Assembly (NCBI GenBank): GCA_003427395.1
Contig: BFEA01000054.1
Coordinates: 1,907,136-1,965,781 of the forward strand
Direction: 5' to 3'
DNA from: Chara braunii
Lineage: Eukaryota > Streptophyta > Charophyceae > Charales > Characeae
DNA: 58,646 nucleotides
Below are positions 9,491 through 20,636 of this stretch, one piece after another. A program made the position numbers and the translations under genes. Below the pieces are notes generated by a model. That model saw only the letters and a program-made list of their open reading frames with translations, was not told where the DNA came from and made no database searches. Numbering within the stretch: position 1 is the first letter of the stretch; each line of letters starts with the position of its first letter.

Positions 9491-9695
9491 TTAAACCACC
9501 AGTAAGTCAGTAACTTTCCCATATATCAACCGCGGGCCTGAATTTGCCGTGCGCGCCAAAGAAAAACGAACCGACACTAATGTATTTGGCTGCCGTTGCC
9601 ACCTATTTCGATCTCCCGATGAACTTCCGGGTAACCCGCCGCAGTTTCTTTTTCGTTTTTGTTTTGGCAGGCGGGTAAAGGTACCCATGGTTTAA
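9491..9695. mobile_element. T4 MITE, right TIR decayed
   Basis: Left end TTAAACCACCAGTAAGTC, right end GGTACCCATGGTTTAA. Inner CTTTCCCATAT matches the copy at 2314. Confidence 0.7.
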
Positions 9696-10054
9696 CTAAA
9701 CATCTGTCAAAAACTCACCACAGGTGATAATACCTCACGGCCTATCCATGAGAACTAGACATGAATTCAAACCGGAAAGCTTTTGTGTCAGCTTCGTTAT
9801 CCTCACCAGGTTCAGCATCGTCAAGCCCAGTGTTTCAAGAACCATCTCACTCCTTTGAAACTAGAAAGTAGATGATGCCCTTTGGACCTTCTTCTCCCAA
9901 TCAACGAGTTATCAGTTGCTTCCATGCTGATCTAGTCCTGTGTTGCGAAAGCTACAAAGGAGGAGCAACGTTTTGTCATGCAACTTCATTGCTTTCCCTC
10001 CATGGTGGTTTCGACAAAAGAGCTCTAACCACTGCCAAAATCTACTATGACATA

Positions 10055-10445
10055 GGGTCTCGTTAGACACTCCTTTTTTTTTTTCTTTTTTCAGAGAAAC
10101 GCCCCTTCTGCAAGTCATATATCCTGGCGGTGGCAAGAGAACAGCCGGAAGTGAGGCTTTGCCTGTCGGGCTGCTGCTCCATCTATTGGTGGGGAGCCTT
10201 AGGGCGTCGCCGAACGGGACACGAAGCGAAAAACGAAACGATTGCATCTTCCTGCAGAAAATGGCCAGGTTCATCGGTTTGCTATAAATAGTAACGAGTG
10301 TATTTTGCCACCTTTCCTGGGCAGATGCACTCGTTTCGTTTTCGTTTCGTGCGCGGTGCGGCGAGGCCCTCAGTTCCAAGAAATAATTAACTGAATGGAT
10401 GTATCGATGGGACGCTGGACGCGGTTTCGTTAGACACTCCTTAGA
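10055..10445. mobile_element. Two Harbinger-like tips around an FB3 copy
   Basis: GGGTCTCGTTAGACACTCC at 10055-10073 and GGTTTCGTTAGACACTCC at 10423-10440 match the tip of H1 but are in the same orientation, so they do not form one simple element. They are probably remnants of deletion derivatives. Confidence 0.55.
10201..10370. mobile_element. FB3 fold-back element, well-preserved arms
   Basis: The left arm AGGGCGTCGCC...CGAAACGATTGCATC is complementary to ...GATGCACTCGTTTCG...GGCGAGGCCCT. The centre is GCTATAAATAGTAA, as in 4602-4793. Confidence 0.8.
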
Positions 10446-10608
10446 AAGTAATAGAAACACAATTTATAGGAATGTGGCACTGTTAGACTATTCCCAAAAA
10501 TCGAATCCTTCCCACAAAAAAAAATAAAAATAAAAAATAAAAAATAAAAAAAATTGAATCCTTCAATCCTTTAAAAAACCGTGAAAAGTTGGAAAGTTGG
10601 AAACCCTT

Positions 10609-10780
10609 TTAAACCACCAGTACTTCCAAAAGTCGTGCCCGTTAACAAGCCAAGATTTTAGGAAAGGTACGGACCACTACAGAAGCGCCCACATTCATCC
10701 GACTAGAAATGTTTCTAGTACTTTCTACTCTATTTTTTTCCCGTGGCCGGTAGCTGGGCCAAGTACTGGCTGGTGCTTAA
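10609..10780. mobile_element. T4 MITE, close relative of 5947-6110
   Basis: Starts TTAAACCACCAGTACTTCC and ends CCAAGTACTGGCTGGTGCTTAA. It shares GTGCCCGTTAACAAGCCA and the ATTCATCCGACTAGAAA block with 5947-6110. Two small insertions interrupt the right TIR. Confidence 0.85.
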
Positions 10781-10782
10781 AG

Positions 10783-11179
10783 GACCAGTGCTATAAATTA
10801 AGGAATTCCAATTTCCAAGCCAAATGGTCCCGATTTTCAAAGCACCTCAGAGACACGATTCTTAGTAATGCGTTGTTGTTGTTAGACTATCCCTAGAATC
10901 TGAATCCTTTTTTTTGTAAATGTGAAAACGCTCTACGGACCATACCTATAAAATTTAGGAATCCACAGCCAGACCGTCCCGATTTTAAAAAGGAACCTCG
11001 CCAAATTGTCCCTGAAATTTCAAAGAACCTCTTTCAAAGAGCCCTTGCGAGGTTCTTTGAAATTCCAGGGACTGCACTTCACGTCACGGACTGGAGAGCA
11101 CACGCACGGAGTGGAGATGGCATAGTTTGGATCCGGAGAGTGGCAGCAGCACCCTATTTGCTGAGAGTCTGAAGCACAA

Positions 11180-11214
<35 letters not shown>

Positions 11215-11283
11215 TCAACTACGTCGGTCTAAGGAATCTTCCTAACCTAAAGACAATTTTGTTTTAGGAATAGTCTGACCAGA
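10783..11283. repeat. Decayed Harbinger-type repeat region
   Basis: GTTAGACTATCCCTAGAAT at about 10877 faces TTTTAGGAATAGTCTGACC at about 11262, resembling the H1 TTAGACACTCCTAAAA tip. A block CTATAAA-TTAGGAATCCA...GTCCCGATTTT occurs twice (about 10790 and 10945). A poly-T tract lies at 11184-11213. Confidence 0.5.
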
Positions 11284-12190
11284 ATGCTGAAAATCCCTAA
11301 AACAAAGAAATTTCAGGCAAGTACCTTGCTGCAGCACTACATCCGGTGCGAGGCTGACACTTTCGCTCTCAGAGCTCATCGCGCTACGACCGAGCCCGTT
11401 CGCGACAGTTGCATCGTCCGCTGCCGACGGTTAAGGTTCTGTGCTGCCATTTCCAGCACTGCTTGGTTTTGATGTGTACTTCTGAGTCGACATCCATCAG
11501 AGCCATCTTGTTACTTCATCAGGGGACGCCGGTCCTATCAGGCGGAACTGCTCTTTTTCTCTGTGTTTTTGTGTGTTGTGTCTGTGCTGAGCTGTGATGT
11601 TTCGCTTGTGCAGTAGTTCTTGCTTTGCTCTGATGGCTTCTCCTGGGTTGACTCAGCTGCTATCCGACTTACGACTTCGGCCACCACCGCTACGATTTTC
11701 ACCGTCCGATCTCTCTCATCGGGCAGAAGTCCATTTGGATATGAGTCATGGGGAACGGCTGGGCTGGTCGAAGGTAGGGGTTGGATAGCTCTATAATTGG
11801 GCAAGGCATGAGGGATGGCCTTAAGTGTTGATTTCTTCTTCTTCTTCCTCCTGAAGAGTCTGTTAAAGGTGCAGACGAAACGCCTCGAGGGTTTGCCGTT
11901 GTGCTCTTGCTTTTCTCTTGAAACTTAACGGAGTTTCTTTTTGGACTTTGGACTCTTTGGAGACGTTTTCAATACTTTTGGCATGCGTGATGGAGTGCTG
12001 AGTAACGACTGTATCTTCCTCCTCCGTCCTCATGCCTTTTCGCTGTCGTTGCCGGACAGTATTCTTCTCTTCTAAGGACTAGACCTTGTTTTTTTCTTTT
12101 GTAGGACTGCTAAGGATAGCCTAACCAGACCCATAGTAAGGGGAAAAAAAAAAAAAAAAAAAAAAAAAAATCAATAAATGAATTAGTAAC
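11284..12190. other. No gene recognised
   Basis: Several short ORFs exist, but none has a recognisable domain or convincing splice context. A CT-rich stretch and a long A run (12143-12170) are present. Confidence 0.35.
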
Positions 12191-12244
12191 TTAGTAGTGA
12201 GGCAGTGGCTTTCCCCCCAGTCTGCCCACACTGCCCTGCTCGGT

Positions 12245-12915
12245 AAAGCCCCTGGTATTCAGGGCAATCAATGCGGGCAGGGACACATTTCCCACGGTCC
12301 TCTATGCTGCCTCAATCTTCGGAATTGGTTTCGTCGTTGTATCTAATAAGGCACGCTGGACCCGGTTTCCAGCAAAAAAAGGGGTACAGAAAAAAAGAGT
12401 AAGATCGAAGAGGCTGAAGCGGTGGTTGAATGCGATGGTGCCACCCAGACAGCTCCATGGGACGACGGAGCCCCGGGCTGAGAACACAAATGACCACAGC
12501 CCCAGGAAACAACAAACAACAATCTCTGTGTTACAAGTTGTATCAATGGGACTCTGGACCTGGTTTCCAGCAGGTGCCGCTCCTCACCAATAGATGGTGC
12601 AACCCAGCACACACACACACAAAAAAAAAAAAAAAAGGATTCCAAACTGGATTGGGAAGACGGGATTGGTGAGGCAGCCCCATTCCCCATTTTTCTCATC
12701 ATGTCTGTTCAGTCAATCCCCTGGGAAGACAGGATTGGTGAGGCAGCCCCGTTCGCCATTTTTCTCATTATGTCTGTTCAGTCAATCGCCTGGGAATCAG
12801 GGTAATCAATGCTGGCAGACCCTTATTCATGTTTCTCAGACAAATCTAAAGAACTGTTGCAAATGGGACGCTGGACCCATTTTCCAGCAGGTGATACTCC
12901 CCACGAATAGATGGA
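12245..12915. repeat. Cluster of GGGACGCTGG / ATAGATGGAG repeat family
   Basis: The block (G)GGACGCTGGACCCGGTTTCC, usually followed by AGCAGGTG and CACCAATAGATGGAG, occurs at about 12350, 12545 and 12862. The accompanying block CAGGG-AATCAATGC-GGCAG occurs twice (12260 and 12795). This is a decayed non-coding repeat family. Confidence 0.65.
12654..12791. repeat. 69-bp tandem duplication
   Basis: Two consecutive copies start GGGAAGAC-GGATTGGTGAGG and end GTTCAGTCAATC. They differ at a few positions. Confidence 0.9.
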
Positions 12916-12974
12916 GTCTTCCTTGGGGGGGGTGCTTCAAAAAAAAAAAAGAAAAAAAAAAAAAGGAAGATTTT

Positions 12975-13371
12975 GATGCCTGGCTGGGGACACCGGCATC
13001 ATGCTGGGGTACCCTGGCATGTAAAAAAGGTTAATGTGTCTTTTATTTTTCCAGGGGGGTGGGGGAGGTTTCTGGGTCTCCGACATTCACCGAGAGGAAC
13101 CCAAATCCAGACCTTTTTTTTTTCTTTTTTTTTTTTTTCCTGTTGTCCGTTCATGGGTGGAAGGGGGTTATAAATGGGTTTTACAGAGGCTTAAAGGGGT
13201 ATTTTATTTTCTGTCTTTGGTTCAACAGAGGATTCTGAAGTGCCCCTCAGGCAAAAGTTTTTTGCATTGCATTCCTATAAACATATTTTTTGCCCAGAAA
13301 TTTCTGATTTCTTTTGTTTTTGTGATGGGGCTCCCGGGAACCTCGCCGGGGGTCATCTCCGGCCAAGCATC
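12975..13371. mobile_element. hAT-like non-autonomous element (family hAT-d), no clear duplication
   Basis: TIRs GATGCCTGGCTGGGGACACC and the diverged complement of GGTCATCTCCGGCCAAGCATC. Inside at about 13213-13300 is the block TGCCCCTCAGGCAAAAGTTT...GCATT, an AT-rich core shared with the hAT-like elements at 28467, 29306, 33372, 50318 and 50721. Flanking duplication was not found, so the superfamily is inferred from the core only. Confidence 0.5.
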
Positions 13372-13733
13372 CCAAAAGAAAGTGGGGTGTGAATGTGGTG
13401 TGGTGCCGTGGGGTGGAGTGGGTTGGGGTGGGCTGTGTCATGGGAGGGGTGAGTGTGTGCGTGTGTGACTGCGTGGTGTGAAAGTTCGCGACAGCCCACA
13501 ACTTGAAAAAATGCTCTCCAGCACCAAAAATATGTTTGTTTGTTTTTTTTGGTGGTGGTGGTGGGGGGGGAGGGATATGTTTTATAACCCCACCTCAGTG
13601 CCCACCCATCCTGACCGGGATCCAGACCCCAGCTCAAGACATCGGACTCTAGTCAGTCCAGATGTACGGATTGTAGCAATGACCTGCACTGACCTGTGGC
13701 CAAACCACAGAAAACAAAATCACACTGCCAAAA

Positions 13734-13857
13734 TTAGGCACAACTTGGCCCTTAGCACGGCTAGGTCGTACTACTTTGGGCTGGGTGGTATTATGTGGCC
13801 TGCGCGATACTCAGTGGGTTGGGTTGTGCCGCGTGGGGTGGATCATACTATGTGGAC
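13734..13857. repeat. Inverted copy of the 22.3-22.7 kb repeat
   Basis: AGGCACAACTTGGCCCTTAG followed by several degenerate GGTATTATGTGG-type units is the reverse complement pattern of 22290-22745. Confidence 0.55.
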
Positions 13858-14052
13858 TTAAAGCGCTAGTACACGGCCCCAGCCATGCAGAAAAATGTTT
13901 GCCGCCTACTACAAAAATTTTGCGGGCCAGGCCTAGTGGACCGCAATGGCTGGTGGCGCCAGCCGAAAAAGAAAAGAAGTGCGCCGCTGGCGGTTCGCAA
14001 AAGCTTGGCGCGCTGAGCAGTGCCTCCTGGCCCGGATGTACCGGTGGTTTAA
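13858..14052. mobile_element. T4 MITE, first half of a compound pair
   Basis: TTAAAGCGCTAGTACACGGCCC to GTACCGGTGGTTTAA. The right TTAA is also the left TTAA of the next element. Confidence 0.8.
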
Positions 14053-14230
14053 GCCACCAGTCCACCTGGCCTAAGTTGAGCTCTTCCCGGTATACACAGT
14101 CAAAGCTTATTGATTCGGGCCTGGGCCCAGTAATGAAGGTGGAAGGCCACTATGAAAAGTCCCAGTTGGACGGGCTCGCGCGCCTTGGAAGGTAGGTTCG
14201 TCAACTTGAGCTCGTGTGAACTGGTGTTAA
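14049..14230. mobile_element. T4 MITE, second half of a compound pair
   Basis: Starts TTAAGCCACCAGTCCACC and ends GTGAACTGGTGTTAA. An inner TIR of AAGTTGAGCTC / caacttgagctcg is visible. The same two-element arrangement recurs at 24476-24887. Confidence 0.7.
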
Positions 14231-14268
14231 CACACAGCTGTACTAGCACTAGCACACACGACCACCCG

Positions 14269-14302
<34 letters not shown>

Positions 14303-15016
14303 CAAACAAACAAACAAACAAACAAACAAACAAAACAAAACAAAACCAAACCTACTGCCAAGGTTTGACACAGCTCCGCTCTATGGAGCCAGATGGGTGC
14401 CATGCGTGTCTCTTAACACACATGTTTGCTATCCATCCACATGGCTGCCATGCGTGTCTCTCAACTGGAGTACAACTCGGAGGGGCACCTGGATTTTTTA
14501 TTATTACTATTTTTTTTTTCCACGGTCTACAAACTGAAAATGAGAAAAAAGAAAAAAAATAAAGCTCGATGGGGACGACCAACTGATTCAGAAACAAAGG
14601 AAAGTAGGAAAACGACCGACCAACAACCACAACGAGGACCGAAAAAAGAGCACACCTCCCGAAACGACAAAAACAACATGGACATTGCAGGATGATTGAT
14701 TGCTTTCCGTAGCATCATGCACGGATTGCACATAGTCCATATAGATGTTTCTTCTTGGGTGGCTTTAGACTCTTTTATCGGCTGCGCTTCAGGCAATGGA
14801 CAAAGATAGACGTACCTCCCCCGGAATGCTTCCCCCACCCTTCCCCTCTCCCTCACAACGCCCTGGTTTAGCTGAGAGTTTGTTTGGCCACTAGGGTCAT
14901 TGTCCTACATGCTATAATCCGCCCCTGTTGCCCCGAGGGGGTTTCTTAGTACATCCTTGGTCTCCAGAGTCAAAGTTGGGTAATGGCCCCGGCCAAGTCA
15001 CCGTCTTGATTCTTGT
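14231..15016. other. Low-complexity stretch without gene
   Basis: Poly-A (14269-14300), a (CAAA)n run, and a short direct repeat TGCCATGCGTGTCTCT (about 14397 and 14446). The ORFs derive from these runs. Confidence 0.4.
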
Positions 15017-15078
15017 GTACGGGACGCTGGACCCGGTTTCCAGCCGCAGGTGCTGCTTCCCACCGATAGACTGGAGCC
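15017..15078. repeat. GGGACGCTGG repeat block
   Basis: A well-preserved copy with CACCGATAGACTGGAGC at its 3' side. It belongs with the cluster at 12245-12915 and the copy at about 8305. Confidence 0.6.
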
Positions 15079-15235
15079 ACCCGGGACGGTACCACAGGCG
15101 GCTGCTCATATCACTCCCCGCAACACCTGACCCGGTGTTAAAAAACCACCAAAAAAAAAAAAAAAAGGGGGAAAAAACGAAAACTCTTTCGAGGAGCTCG
15201 CTCCACCACTCTTGAAAGTTGAAACAGTCACATGT

Positions 15236-15400
15236 TTCAAGACTCAAGAGCTGTCAGATATTTTCCAGAGTTCCACTTTCAAGAGCTGTCAGATGTTTTC
15301 AAGAGTTCCATTTTCAAGAGCTGTCAGATATTTTCAAGAGTTCCAGATATTTTCAAGAGCTGTCAGATATTTTCAAGAGTTCCATTTTCAAGAGGTTTTG
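15236..15400. repeat. TTTTCAAGAG minisatellite
   Basis: Alternating units TTTTCAAGAGTTCCA and TTTTCAAGAGCTGTCAGATA. Single CTCTTGAA or TTCAAGAG motifs continue to about 15715 on both strands, so the array may be the core of a larger decayed element. Confidence 0.85.
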
Positions 15401-15475
15401 GCCGTTGCCCGCACAGCAGTCTTGAAAGAGGGACTCTTATGCATGCATGAAGTCTGCCGCTATGAAATAAAAGAC

Positions 15476-15511
<36 letters not shown>

Positions 15512-15718
15512 ACAACACCTCTTGAAAATCGAGGGTGCTTTTTAGTGCTCGGCTGAGCACACTTGAAACCTGGAGTCTTGCAGGCGAGGGATTTCAGCAT
15601 TTCAAAAGGAGCTCTTGAATCGCTCCCTTCCTGACACGTCTTGAAGGATTTTTTTCGTCCAATGCTTTTCAGAGGCTCTATGCTCATGCGCAAACTCTTG
15701 CGAATCCGTTTTCAAGAG

Positions 15719-15831
15719 TACCGCCGTCTTCACCAGAATATCAAGTACCATCATTATAGCTGTATTTGGGACAACTTTGAGTCTAGACACAACAATAATG
15801 ACCGTACCTCGTATTCGGGTGAAGACGGTAG
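15719..15831. mobile_element. FB1 fold-back MITE
   Basis: TACCGCCGTCTTCACC to GGTGAAGACGGTA. The loop keeps the family motif GAGTCTAGAC. It is inserted at the end of the TTCAAGAG region. Confidence 0.88.
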
Positions 15832-16122
15832 TGAGGCGAGGCCCTGAGGTTTGCCATAAGTTTTATGAATATAGTCCGCGTTGGTGTCCATGTTGGTTCG
15901 CTTTAGACGTTGAGAGCCTTTTTGAGTTAGGTGCTGCTGGTTCACCCAGTCTTTGAGAGTTGAAGTTATTTCCGAAACATTGTGTTCGTTGAATTACTTG
16001 GGGAGAGAGGACACTGGACCTGGTTTCCAGCTCCTGGTGGAGCTGGGTAGAGGCCCCAGTATCCAGTATCACTGGGTACGGCGGGTAGAATGTGAGGACA
16101 GCAGGTCCAGTTTTCCGCTCTT

Positions 16123-16339
16123 GTTTTGAACCACGGGACCACGAGTACGTTTGCCAGCTTTTTTTTTTTTTTTTCAAAGTTGCGGCTTGCATGGTGCTGC
16201 AACTCTTTTTCAGGGCTCGGCGACCGGAGCAAAATGGCTGGCGGCTGCAGGCAAAAGAAGGCCCGCTTCGCTTTTTTTTGGGTGCGCAGCATGTTTCCAG
16301 CCCCACAGAAGAGTGCCTCGGAAGTACTGGTGGTTTGAT
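16123..16339. mobile_element. T4 MITE, decayed termini
   Basis: The right end GGAAGTACTGGTGGTTTGA has TTGA where TTAA is expected. The left end is decayed (TTGAACCAC...GAGTAC). Inner block GGAGCAAAATGGCTGGC recurs in the copies ending at 23261 and 24887. Confidence 0.6.
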
Positions 16340-16570
16340 AATATAGTAAAGATACTTGTCAATCTTTCCAAGAACGACATCACAGTGACCTGGGCCCAGG
16401 CGGGAAACGCGTGTTGCGGGAGCATCAGGAGGGAGAGGGGGGGGGGGNGTGCTAATGTGAGTACGCCTTTGGAGATTTGGAAGGCGTCTGGCAATGCAAT
16501 ACGATCACATATTCCACTGTCATTGTTTAGTTCCGTTTCCGTTCATTGCTTTTTTAATCCATTCCTTGTT

Positions 16571-16720
16571 GGGGCCAGATCCCACAGGCAAAGAGGAGTG
16601 GATTAAGTGTCTGAATCAGGACTTGTTGCAGGAAGAGATGCAGAAAAGCAGATCAATTACAGTTTTTTGCACCTCTGCACAAACACGTCCAGATTCAGAT
16701 GCCAGTGGGATCTCGCCCTT
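16571..16720. mobile_element. Tr1 MITE, uninterrupted reference copy
   Basis: GGGGCCAGATCCCACAGGCAAAG to CAGTGGGATCTCGCCC, flanked by TTG on both sides. It preserves the empty TTAA (16603-16606) filled at 5947 in the related copy. Confidence 0.85.
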
Positions 16721-17018
16721 GGTCACAACTGTTACAAATATCAGAGAGAGTGAATATGCTCTCATATGTCCTATTTCTCACTGGCTAGTGACTATGCCTT
16801 TTTTTTTCTTGAAAAAAAAAAAAAAAAAAAGCAAATCTTTATTATGCCGGGAAACAGGCCCGTGCCTTTCTGCTTTGGGGCAGCAGTCACTGTACTTCCA
16901 CAGTCTGCATACACAGCGACTGCTGCATTTAGGCCACCCAAGAGCAAACACAGCAGCCTTATGCTGCCTACCGTACCACGAGATACGGTTGCCACAGTCA
17001 GAAAATACAGATTCTGAG

Positions 17019-17143
17019 GGGATGCTCACACTAGGAATTTTTCTACTGAGCTCTAGACGTGATTACGGTCAGATGCATCCACGTTTGGCCGTAATTGCAG
17101 CCAGATTCATTTCAGAAAATGTTCGTGTGAGTATGCCCTGAAT
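17019..17143. mobile_element. MITE family G, copy 1
   Basis: Ends GGGGATGCTCACACTAGGA and CGTGTGAGTATGCCC. Inner GATGCATCCACGTTTGGCC matches 36292-36418. TIRs are about 20 bp with several mismatches. Confidence 0.75.
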
Positions 17144-17811
17144 CGGCATTTGGTGTGCTGCTCACAAATGACAGCACCTGAGTTGTGCTCTCTTATCTTC
17201 CCTGTGAACGCTCAAGTCTGCATTTGGCGTGTGCATTCTACCTATTTAAAACTTGACATACAATCTTTATCTTTTCCCTGGAGAGGGGCACTTTCCCCTG
17301 TGCAAGGCGTCGATTCTCTCTGATGCTATCTCCTGCTAAATTCCATGGCCTCGTCTTTTTTTTTGGGGGGGGGAGGTGGGTACGTTTCAGTCACGGTAGA
17401 GTTTCACATGGGCAAAAACAAATACAGGCAGTTTGTAAAGGCCATACAAACACGGCACGGCTTTTTCAAAAAGGAGTGTCAGGTTTTTTGCAGGGGGGGG
17501 ACAGTGGTGTGCAGACTCTGCCTTTTCAAAGTTTTCATGTCTTTTTTGAAGTTCTCACCTTTTTAACTCCAGCCGTGTGCAAACTGCCATTTCGTGTTTT
17601 TTTTACCCTTTTTGTAAGTTTTTTAACTCAAAACCTGACGTGGCAGCACTTGTTCCTTTTTTTTTTTTGCATAAAAAGGGAAGCCCTTATCACTGTTGCA
17701 TCCATCCAATTACAGAAGATTAGAGTTCATAATCTGTGCATCAATAAAGGCGTGGATACCGCCTGATGCTCTCCCCAGCTAAAATCCATGGCTTTGTCTC
17801 TTGTTTTCTAC
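17144..17811. other. No gene recognised
   Basis: ORFs at 17323-17766 contain homopolymer-encoded runs and no domain. A phrase near 17775 (TGATGCT-CTCCCCAGCTAAA-TCCATGGC) repeats one at 17319, implying a local duplication of about 450 bp spacing. Confidence 0.35.
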
Positions 17812-18441
17812 TATGGGGCTCGTTAGACACTCCTAAAAGAATCCTAAAACTTTTAGGACGAGTCCTAAAGTTTTTTTAGGATTCCGTGCGTCGGCGTTAC
17901 ACGCAGTCCTAAAAATCATCTTTTAGGAATCGTCCTCAAAGGTCTCCCGCGGCCGGTTTTCATATGCGTATACGCAGCTGCGCCGCCGATGTCCGTCCCT
18001 TCCTGGATGTTGTCCGTGGTACACAGTGCGGAGGCCCTTGGGCGGAGGAAAAAGGGGTGGGTGAAAAGCGCGGTCCCNCNGAACTTCAAAAATTCAAATT
18101 TGAATTTTCNCGGANGCAGGGTAGCGNGGCGGAGGAAGGCCAGGNGACNCGTGTGACGTCAAAAAGACGGNGGTGGCGAAGTGCACGCTGTGGGTATCCG
18201 TCTTTCGATTCCGCGCAACTTGTGACCANCGGGCGCATCTTCGTGGTGGGCGCTTCTTCACCTACGTCGTGCGCGCTGCCCTGTGGAAGCGTGGAGCNGC
18301 GGGCGCGTCTTCGGCTGNGCCGTGCGTCATCTCCTGTNCCGTCNTACACGAGNGGCCNCATCNTCGGCACCNGCGTGCGTCGTCAAAGTGGCGGTTTTCA
18401 GCACCGGGCGTTTGTTTGGCGGTTGTGGCAGGCGNCTAGNT

Positions 18442-19809
18442 ATGGAGAGCACGGGGTTCTTGGATATGGACGTTCGCGGGCGCNGGCAGGGTCTTCGGGA
18501 TGACGAAATCGAGGCGGTGGCNATGGCCGTGNCTGCCGTCGTCGTGAACACGATGCGCGGTGACCCGTCCTCGTCACGCGACGCGCTGGCGGAGCTCCGC
18601 AAACGACGAGCGCTGTTGCAGCGCATTGGCGAAGCGGCAGATTGCGTGGCCACGTGTCAGGCAGTCATCCANTTGTGCGNCNCGCTGTCTTCTGGCGTTT
18701 TCCCNCNGGAGACCCCNCNCTGGTGGATTAAACGACNGACNGGCGGAACATGGGAGGACCTCCGCCTGTGTGACGACGNGACGGNCGAGTACTACCGCCA
18801 GAAGTTGCNCATGTNGATGGCCATGTTCAGGCAGATCGTGGCCNCGTGCGCCNCNTACGTGGAGAAGAAGGTGACGCACTATAGGATGCCATTGCCGGTG
18901 GANCAGGTCATCGCGTTCNCGCTGTACAGGTGGGCGTCAGGAGAGANGTACGAGAGCGGCACTTCTGCCTTCGGCATCGGGAGAGCAACTGGACTGCAGG
19001 CCGTCCGCGACGTCACTTCGGCACTGCTGCAGGCGTACCCAGACGCAATAAAGTGGCCAGTGGGCCGTAGACGCGTGCAGATTCTGCGCGCTTTCCGTGA
19101 CAAGGGTTTCCCCAACTGCTTCGGCGCAATCGACTGCACACACATCTTCATTGACAAGCCCGCCGGCGCACCATCTGCCAACTACTACGACCGCAAACAA
19201 AAGTTTTTCGTGCAGGCGCAGGTGGTAGTGGATTTGGATCTGCGGATCATGGACGTCCACATCGGATACCCAGAAAGCGTGCACGACGTCCGTGTCCTGC
19301 ACAACTCCCAGCTGTGGAGGTGTGCAGAAGCTGGTGAGCTCTTCGACGCACCTCCGGTGAGTCTGCCGCACGGAGTCGTCACGCGAGGTTACCTGCTAGG
19401 CGACAACAGTTATCCTGTTGTCTGCCCCTAAATCGTGCAGCCGTACGGAGGAATCGACCAAGCTCCTGAGGAGGAGCGGTTTGACATGCGGCAGAAGGTG
19501 GCGCGGGGGTGTGTGGAGAGAGCTTTCGGGCGGCTGAAATGCATGTGGCGTCTTTTCTTGCGCACCCACAAGACGAACCTGGATACCTTGCCGCAGCAAT
19601 TCGTGGCAGTGTGCACTCTGCACAACATCCTCCTAGACGCCGGGATCGACTTCAATGAAAACCTGTTGTGGGAGGTGGATGAGAATGGTGTGTGCCGGAG
19701 AGTGGACTTGGGCATTGTGGGGAACGGCGCGGGCGGGCAGCAACGTTGCACGAACGTCGACGGGGACTTGTTGCGTGACACTCTTCGAGACCGGCTGGCT
19801 TTGATGTAG
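18442..19809 (+). pseudogene. PIF/Harbinger DDE transposase (HARBI1-like), one in-frame stop
   Basis: This is the transposase that would cut and paste H1 in the nucleus. The frame from ATG 18442 shows the three catalytic acidic residues in family context: D in GAIDCTHIF (codon 19132), D in ESVHDVRVL (codon 19285) and E in CVERAFGRLK (codon 19516). The typical ...FRDKGFPNCFGAIDCTH lead-in and the LHNILLDAG block are also present. A single TAA at 19429-19431, between GDNSYPVVCP and QPYGGID, interrupts an otherwise continuous frame of about 455 codons. Before decay the codon probably held the residue preceding the family's LVxPYGG-like motif. Numerous N codons lie in the N-terminal third. There is no intron evidence. 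The start at 18442 is the first ATG in frame after the N-rich leader; an upstream in-frame start at 18283 is less likely. Confidence 0.9.
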
Positions 19810-20636
19810 GAGCACTTAGACGTGTGGTGGGGGTTTGGTGCGTGTGTGTGTAGGGTGTGTGTGTGTCGGGGGTGTCGGGATTGTGGACGTGGGTCGGTGC
19901 GATCAGTAGGAGGGTTCATATTTTGACGTGGCCCGTGGCCCGCGGTCGTCGTCAGCGAAGTAGCTCTGTAGAGCGGACGGATGCATGGTCGTCGGTGATG
20001 ATTTCGTTTGCTGTGTTCGTCGTGTGGAGGGTTGCGTGGTTCGCACGTACGTGCGAACATTTAATATTGGAACGACCTTTTTTTTTCCCTGCTGTCAGTC
20101 GCTTCAAATGTTTGTTTTTTTTTCTTTTTTTCTTTTTGATTGGGTTGAGCTTCCAGCTGCCATCCGTATGTTGTTCTTTTGTTTGGCTCCTCAGTTTTAT
20201 GTGTTTCATGAAATCTTCTTCATTTCAGGACGAGTCTTTGTTTTTCTTTTTTTTTTTCGTGCAATGTTTTTACAATTTTTTTTGTTTGTCTCAATTATTG
20301 CGTCGTCAGTTCGTCTATCACGGTCTTTTTCGTGTGCTGTTGGTCGACCTCGTACAACGATCTTTTTCGTCGGTTCGTCTGTCACGATCTTTTTTGTGAG
20401 CTTCACAAAATGCTGTCGAAAACATTGATGATAGTTGGTCGACCTCATACAACAAATACAAAGCGCATTTCAGGGACGTCGTCTTCGGTTGTGTGCATGC
20501 ATGTGAGGCAAACATCTTTTGATCATCCATCGCTGAGAGGATAACAACGGTGCGAAGGTGGAGGGCAGACAAACAAAGAAGACTAAAGAAAAGGTGCGCT
20601 GAAAGCGCTTTCGAATTCACCGCCTGCTCGTACCGT
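19810..20636. other. Interior of H1 without recognisable gene
   Basis: T-rich sequence. A short internal direct repeat (GTCTGTCACGATCTTTTT-like, about 20310 and 20370; GTTGGTCGACCTC about 20338 and 20434) is present. A Myb/SANT domain like that of H2 might be expected here on the minus strand but is not seen, suggesting deletion or strong decay. Confidence 0.5.

Noticed and set aside
17964-18503. ORF upstream of the H1 transposase as a separate gene
   Set aside because: Full of N codons, overlapping the transposase in another frame and without recognisable motif.
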